This document shows, one piece after another, positions 60,736-64,000 of a stretch of 64,000 nt of DNA (position 1 is its first letter; the number at the start of each line of letters is the position of its first letter). The DNA is from Halomonas beimenensis. GTDB lineage: Bacteria > Pseudomonadota > Gammaproteobacteria > Pseudomonadales > Halomonadaceae. The translations under genes and the position numbers were made by a program. The stretch lies in contig NZ_CP021435.1 in assembly GCF_002549795.1 (NCBI RefSeq), positions 496,001 through 560,000 on the forward strand. The letters run 5' to 3'. Below the pieces are notes generated by a model, which was given only the letters and a program-made list of their open reading frames with translations, ran no database searches and was not told the DNA's origin.

Positions 60736-61677
60736 TCATCGCGCCCCCCGGGAGCCTGCGGGGTCAGGGGGGATCTCCCCCTGCGGGCACAGCCCGCCCG
60801 GTACCCGCAGTACCCAGTCGCGGATCGCCCGCATGGTCGGATCGTCCCGCCGGCGCTCCGGATAGACCAGGTAGAACGGCTTGCCTTCCAGCACCGGCCC
60901 GAAGGGCTGCACCAGGCGCCCCTCCGCCAGCTCGTCGGCGATCAGCGGGCGGCTCATCAGGGCCACGCCCTGGCCGCCGATGGCGGCGGAGACGGCGTGG
61001 ATCTCGTCGGAGAACACCAGCCCGGCGCTCACGTCCAGCCCCGGCACCCGGGCGCGCTTCTGCCAGCCGGCCCAGTCGAGGGGCGTCACCGAGGCCCCCT
61101 GGGGGCGGAAGTGGATCAGCGGATGGCCGGGCAGCTCGGCGGGATCGCTCAAGGCCAGGCGCGGGCTGCAGGCCGGGATGAAGGTGTTGTCGAAGAGCTT
61201 CTCCGCCACCAGCCCCGGCCAGTGGCCGTCGCCATAGCGGATCGCCAGGTCCGCCGTCACGCCGTCCAGCGCCACCGGCTCGTGGGCGGCATGGATGCGC
61301 AGGTCGATGTCCGGGTGCGTGTCCCGCAGCAGGCACACCCAAGGCAGTAGCCAGCGCACGGCCACCGCCGGGGTGGTGGAGAGCGTGACCGCCTGACGGG
61401 CGGGCGGCGCCTTCAGCCGCTCCAGGGTCTCGCCGATGCTGTCGAAGGCCGCCTCCAGGGTCTGGAAGAGTTCCCGTCCCTGGGGCGTGAGCACCAGCTG
61501 ACGGGGTCGGCGCACGAAGAGTTCCACCTGCAGGGCCTCCTCCAGCCCGCGGATGTGATGGCTGATGGCCGTGGCCGTGACGGACAGCTCATCGGCCGCC
61601 CGCTTGGCGCTCTCGTGGCGGGCGGCGGCCTCGAAGGCGCGCAGGGCAGACAGCGAGGGGAGTCGGCGAGGGCTCAT
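60736..61677 (-). CDS. LysR-family regulator (GcvA-like)
   Basis: 313 residues. The N-terminal winged HTH (SLSALRAFEAAARHESAKRA, then LSVTATAISHHIRGLEEAL) is followed by the substrate-binding domain (VTLSTTPAVAVRWLLPW, ADLAIRYGDGHWPGLVAEKL), which is GcvA-type. It is divergent from the azoreductase gene, and two T-N11-A boxes lie in the 122 bp between them, so it probably controls that gene and itself. The effector is unknown. Confidence 0.9.
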   Translation of the reverse strand: MSPRRLPSLSALRAFEAAARHESAKRAADELSVTATAISHHIRGLEEALQVELFVRRPRQLVLTPQGRELFQTLEAAFDSIGETLERLKAPPARQAVTLSTTPAVAVRWLLPWVCLLRDTHPDIDLRIHAAHEPVALDGVTADLAIRYGDGHWPGLVAEKLFDNTFIPACSPRLALSDPAELPGHPLIHFRPQGASVTPLDWAGWQKRARVPGLDVSAGLVFSDEIHAVSAAIGGQGVALMSRPLIADELAEGRLVQPFGPVLEGKPFYLVYPERRRDDPTMRAIRDWVLRVPGGLCPQGEIPPDPAGSRGAR

Positions 61678-61680
61678 GGG

Positions 61681-61693
61681 TGAGTTCAGCTCA
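61681..61693. promoter_or_regulatory. LysR-type box, lysR-proximal
   Basis: TGAGTTCAGCTCA (T-N11-A), an imperfect TGAGTT/AGCTCA repeat starting 3 bp before the lysR ATG; the position fits autorepression. Its near copy is at 61,769. Confidence 0.55.
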
Positions 61694-61768
61694 GCTATGT
61701 CGGCAAGAATTCATCGTTTGTGGCTCTTCATGGCAGGGCATAGGCTCGAGTCACCCCTCAACGATGAG

Positions 61769-61781
61769 TGAGTTCAACTCA
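61769..61781. promoter_or_regulatory. LysR-type box, azoR-proximal
   Basis: TGAGTTCAACTCA, perfect 6-bp arms around a central C and a T-N11-A form, 18 bp before the azoreductase ATG. Confidence 0.6.
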
Positions 61782-61799
61782 CAAGACAAGGAGCCCGAC

Positions 61800-62507
61800 A
61801 TGACCCATCTGCTGCAACTCGACGCCAGCGCCCGCCCCGGCCTCGCCGGTATCGATGAGCACGGCTCGCTCAGCCGTCGCCTGACCCAGCGCTTCGTCAC
61901 CGGCTGGCAGGCCCGCCAGCCCGGAGCCACCGTGACCCATCGCGACGTGGGCGGCACCCCGCCGTCGTTCATCGACCAGCGGTGGATCCAGGCCGCCTTC
62001 ACGCCCCCCGAGGGCCAGGAACCCTGGATGGCGGAGGTGCTCGCCGAGAGCGATCGGCTGATCGACGAACTGGCGGCCGCCGATGTCGTGGTGATCGGTT
62101 CCCCGCTGTACAACTTCGGCATGCCGGCGGCGCTCAAGGCCTGGGTGGACCAGGTGGTGCGCGTGGGGCGCACGGTGGACTTCGATCCGAGCCGGCCGGA
62201 CGATCCCTTCACGCCCCGGCTGGCCGACAAGCCCCGGCACGCCATCATCCTGGCCTCGCGGGGCGGCGCCGGCTTCGAGCCCGGCGGCGAGCTGGCCCAT
62301 ATGAACCACCTGGAGCCCGGCCTGGCCACGGCGCTCGAGTTCATCGGCGTCACCCGCATCCACCGGGTGGCCATCGAGCACCAGGAGGAAGGCGGGGAGC
62401 GCCTGGCCGCCTCCCTCGCGGCGGCGGAGCGCCGGGTGGAGGCGCTGATCGACGAGCTGCAGCAGGCGCTCCGAGAGGACAGCTGCGAGCCGGCGGTCAC
62501 GGCCTGA
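61800..62507 (+). CDS. azoR: FMN-dependent NADH-azoreductase (AzoR family)
   Basis: 235-residue flavodoxin-fold quinone/azo reductase. LLQLDASARPGLAG and SLSRRLTQRFVTGWQARQPG form the N-terminus. The FMN-contact motif is VVIGSPLYNFGMPAALKAWV, and IILASRGGAGFEPGGEL with NHLEPGLATALEFIGVTRI complete the fold. AzoR enzymes reduce quinones and azo compounds with NADH and protect against thiol and quinone stress. AAGGAG precedes the ATG at 61800. Divergent from the LysR gene. Confidence 0.9.
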   Translation: MTHLLQLDASARPGLAGIDEHGSLSRRLTQRFVTGWQARQPGATVTHRDVGGTPPSFIDQRWIQAAFTPPEGQEPWMAEVLAESDRLIDELAAADVVVIGSPLYNFGMPAALKAWVDQVVRVGRTVDFDPSRPDDPFTPRLADKPRHAIILASRGGAGFEPGGELAHMNHLEPGLATALEFIGVTRIHRVAIEHQEEGGERLAASLAAAERRVEALIDELQQALREDSCEPAVTA

Positions 62508-62543
62508 GGGACGATCCGCCGCCAGGGCGGGCGCCGGCGGGGC

Positions 62544-63539
62544 TCAGTCGTACCTGTGCTGCCAGCCCTTGACCGCGATCTGCTCCTTGAGCAGTTCCAG
62601 CATGTCCACCAGCACCTGCTCGGTAATCTGCTCGGTATGGGTGTCGGTGCGCAGCCAGGCATCGAAGCCGCTGTCGGCCAGGTGCTCCACCAGGGCGGAG
62701 AACTCCGCCGACCGTAGGCCTTCCAGGGCCTCGTCGACCAGCCGGCAGGCCAGGTCGGAGAGCGAGGCCTCGAGCCCCCGGGCCAGCGGGCCGCCCAGCG
62801 GCAGGCGCCCGAGCCGGCGGATTTCCGGACTCTCCGCCAGGGTGCGGCCGACCAGGCCGCGCACGTAGCGCAGGGTGTCGTCGCGGTTGTGGGCATAGGC
62901 GTCGCCCGCCATGGCCTCCAGGCGCTGGCTGATCTCGTGGATCAGCGCCTGCTTGCGCGGCCGCACCACCCGCTCCATCACCGGGGCGGAGAGCCCGTCG
63001 CCGGCGCGAATCTCCTGCTGCACGTTATCCAACATGCGGATGGCGATGCGGTCGGTGAGCTCCTCCAGCAGGATGTCGTAGTACTTGGCGACCACGGAGT
63101 AGAGGTACCAGCGGCGCACGTCGATCAGGCCCAGCCGCTGCAGGCGGTGCAGCAGCGAGATGACGCGCAGGATACGCAGCAGCCGGAAGCCGCCCACCGG
63201 GATGCAGCCGAGCACGTCGTACCAGTGCACGAAGGGGTAGAAGAACCAGCGGTGGTAGTGCCGCTCGGCGATGGCCACCGCCCAGCCCAGCAGCACGTCG
63301 AGCAGAAAGACGGCCACGAACGCCAGGTCGATGGTGAGGAAGTTCGCATGGATATGCCGGTCGTAGGCGGCGTGCAGGCCGGGGGCCACGGCCTCGAAGG
63401 CGGCGTTCAGCGGCGGCAGCAGGAAGAGGCTGTCGAACAGCAGCAGGGCCAGGTTGGCGATCACCAGCACGATGATCAGCAGGTCCCACACCAGGTGAGC
63501 CCGCTCCAGGGCGGGGGAGGTCGTGCGGGTGGCGGGCAT
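62544..63539 (-). CDS. Voltage-sensor-like membrane protein without an obvious pore
   Basis: 331 residues. Four N-terminal hydrophobic helices (LLIIVLVIANLALLLFDSLF; FLTIDLAFVAVFLLDVLLGW and others) end in an S4-like segment with regularly spaced arginines, GGFRLLRILRVISLLHRLQR. The remaining ~180 residues are soluble and helical (RIAIRMLDNVQQEIRAGD, EQITEQVLVDMLELLKEQIA). No selectivity filter or S5-S6 pair is visible, so this resembles a voltage-sensor domain fused to a cytosolic helical region. Function unknown. Confidence 0.7.
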   Translation of the reverse strand: MPATRTTSPALERAHLVWDLLIIVLVIANLALLLFDSLFLLPPLNAAFEAVAPGLHAAYDRHIHANFLTIDLAFVAVFLLDVLLGWAVAIAERHYHRWFFYPFVHWYDVLGCIPVGGFRLLRILRVISLLHRLQRLGLIDVRRWYLYSVVAKYYDILLEELTDRIAIRMLDNVQQEIRAGDGLSAPVMERVVRPRKQALIHEISQRLEAMAGDAYAHNRDDTLRYVRGLVGRTLAESPEIRRLGRLPLGGPLARGLEASLSDLACRLVDEALEGLRSAEFSALVEHLADSGFDAWLRTDTHTEQITEQVLVDMLELLKEQIAVKGWQHRYD

Positions 63540-63619
63540 CTTTCCTCTCCTTATGCGGTGCCGGAAGGTCCCTTCCTCACCCAGCCTAGAGCGTCGCGGC
63601 GTTGGTGGAAGTGTTCTTC

Positions 63620-63763
63620 GTGGGAGCGATCTTCAGATCGCGAAAGATGGCGGCACCCAGACAGGCGATGGCCTCGAGCCCTGTGGGAGCGATCTTCAGA
63701 TCGCGAAAGGTGGCGGCACCCAGACAGGCGATGGCCTCGGGCCCTGGGAGCGATCTTCAGATC
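63620..63763. repeat. Tandem REP-like palindromes, 63-bp period
   Basis: Two near-identical 63-bp units (from 63,620 and 63,683) and a third partial one (63,746-63,763). Each begins GTGGGAGCGATCTTCAGATC (third lacks GT), with arms GCGATCT / AGATCGC around TC, the layout of proteobacterial REP sequences (GTGGGAGC head plus stem). The units differ at two positions. They lie between two convergently placed minus-strand genes' ends. Confidence 0.75.
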
Positions 63764-63774
63764 CGGCCCGCGCA

Positions 63775-64000
63775 TCAGGTCTTCAGTAGGCCCTCTCCGA
63801 GCGCCTCGCCCAGGCGGTCCACGGCGGCGGCCAGCTTCTCGTCGATGATGTGGAGGTACTCCGTCCAGTCGTCGACGTGGTGCAGCTCCGCCTTGCCGTC
63901 CGAGATGCCGCGCAGCACCACGAGAGGCACGTCGAAGCGCGTGCAGGCGCGCAGGCAGGCGTAGCTCTCCATGTCCACCATGTCGGCGGCGATGGCGTCG
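63775..64000 (-). CDS. 5'-methylthioadenosine/S-adenosylhomocysteine nucleosidase (partial)
   Basis: C-terminal ~75 residues; the gene continues beyond the right edge. The family signature AADMVDMESYACLRACTRFD (MES in the purine/ribose site) is followed by VVLRGISDGKAELHHVDDW (catalytic Asp in SDGK). This places it in the PNP/UDP MTAN family, which splits MTA and SAH to adenine and a thioribose. Ends AVDRLGEALGEGLLKT. Full-length identity cannot be checked. Confidence 0.8.
   Translation of the reverse strand, partial: DAIAADMVDMESYACLRACTRFDVPLVVLRGISDGKAELHHVDDWTEYLHIIDEKLAAAVDRLGEALGEGLLKT

Noticed and set aside
63620..63763. CRISPR array
   Set aside because: Repeats are palindromic REP-type with near-identical 43-bp spacers and only 2.3 units; no cas genes nearby.

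Overview
The window is very GC-rich, with densely packed genes, strong GC bias at third codon positions and acidic proteins. Its content points to a moderately halophilic gammaproteobacterium of the Halomonas type (Halomonadaceae). The supporting genes are a Pseudomonas-style aruF/aruG arginine succinyltransferase operon, an H11-type GH13 alpha-glucosidase beside malK, the NhaD Na+/H+ antiporter, DcaP and DUF3581/DUF3422/DUF3820 proteins. This assignment is inferred from gene content; no rRNA, tRNA or CRISPR array was seen.

Layout. 1-7.7 kb holds the end of an AraC/GlxA-type regulator, a methyltransferase on the other strand, and the arginine succinyltransferase operon astC-aruF-aruG-astD-astB. 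Its genes overlap by stop/start codons, and astD carries an in-frame amber codon. It ends in a clear terminator. 7.7-9.8 kb encodes a DUF808 membrane protein and a ZapE/AFG1 ATPase. 9.8-19.8 kb is a complete maltose/maltodextrin module. malEFG runs on the plus strand; an alpha-glucosidase-malK operon and malT run on the minus strand. Paired MalT boxes lie in front of both transport operons. 20-24 kb has a Tat-exported PhoX phosphatase behind a Pho box, a TRIC-type channel and a DUF3541 lipoprotein. 24-29.4 kb is a c-di-GMP/envelope cluster: a PEP-CTERM-type acyltransferase, a GGDEF-EVL protein, an outer-membrane barrel and a PstS-like periplasmic protein. 29.7-36 kb carries ion and metal transport genes (nhaD, chrA, corA) with DUF3581 and DUF3422.

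36-42.6 kb is the least explained part. A four-gene translationally coupled operon encodes a polytopic His-rich membrane protein, a StlD/DarB-like ketosynthase III, a haem-oxygenase-like (probable di-iron) oxidase and an unknown protein. A PsrA-type palindrome and a possible 16-residue leader ORF precede it. Downstream are a small secreted protein with a paralogue at 52.1 kb, and a HExxH secreted protein gene cleanly split by an IS481-family element with CTAG duplications.

42.6-50 kb is redox and housekeeping: an amino-acid dehydrogenase, a GNAT enzyme, a Rieske-FAD reductase, an FMN reductase, arfB, DUF3820, an SDR and a second c-di-GMP pair (EAL plus PAS-GGDEF). 50-64 kb has a DcaP porin, bacterioferritin lacking the haem methionine, a glutathione transferase, several small membrane proteins, two MFS transporters with acidic tails, a deaminase, a LysR/azoreductase pair with twin T-N11-A boxes, a voltage-sensor-like protein, three REP-like repeats and the end of an MTA/SAH nucleosidase gene.
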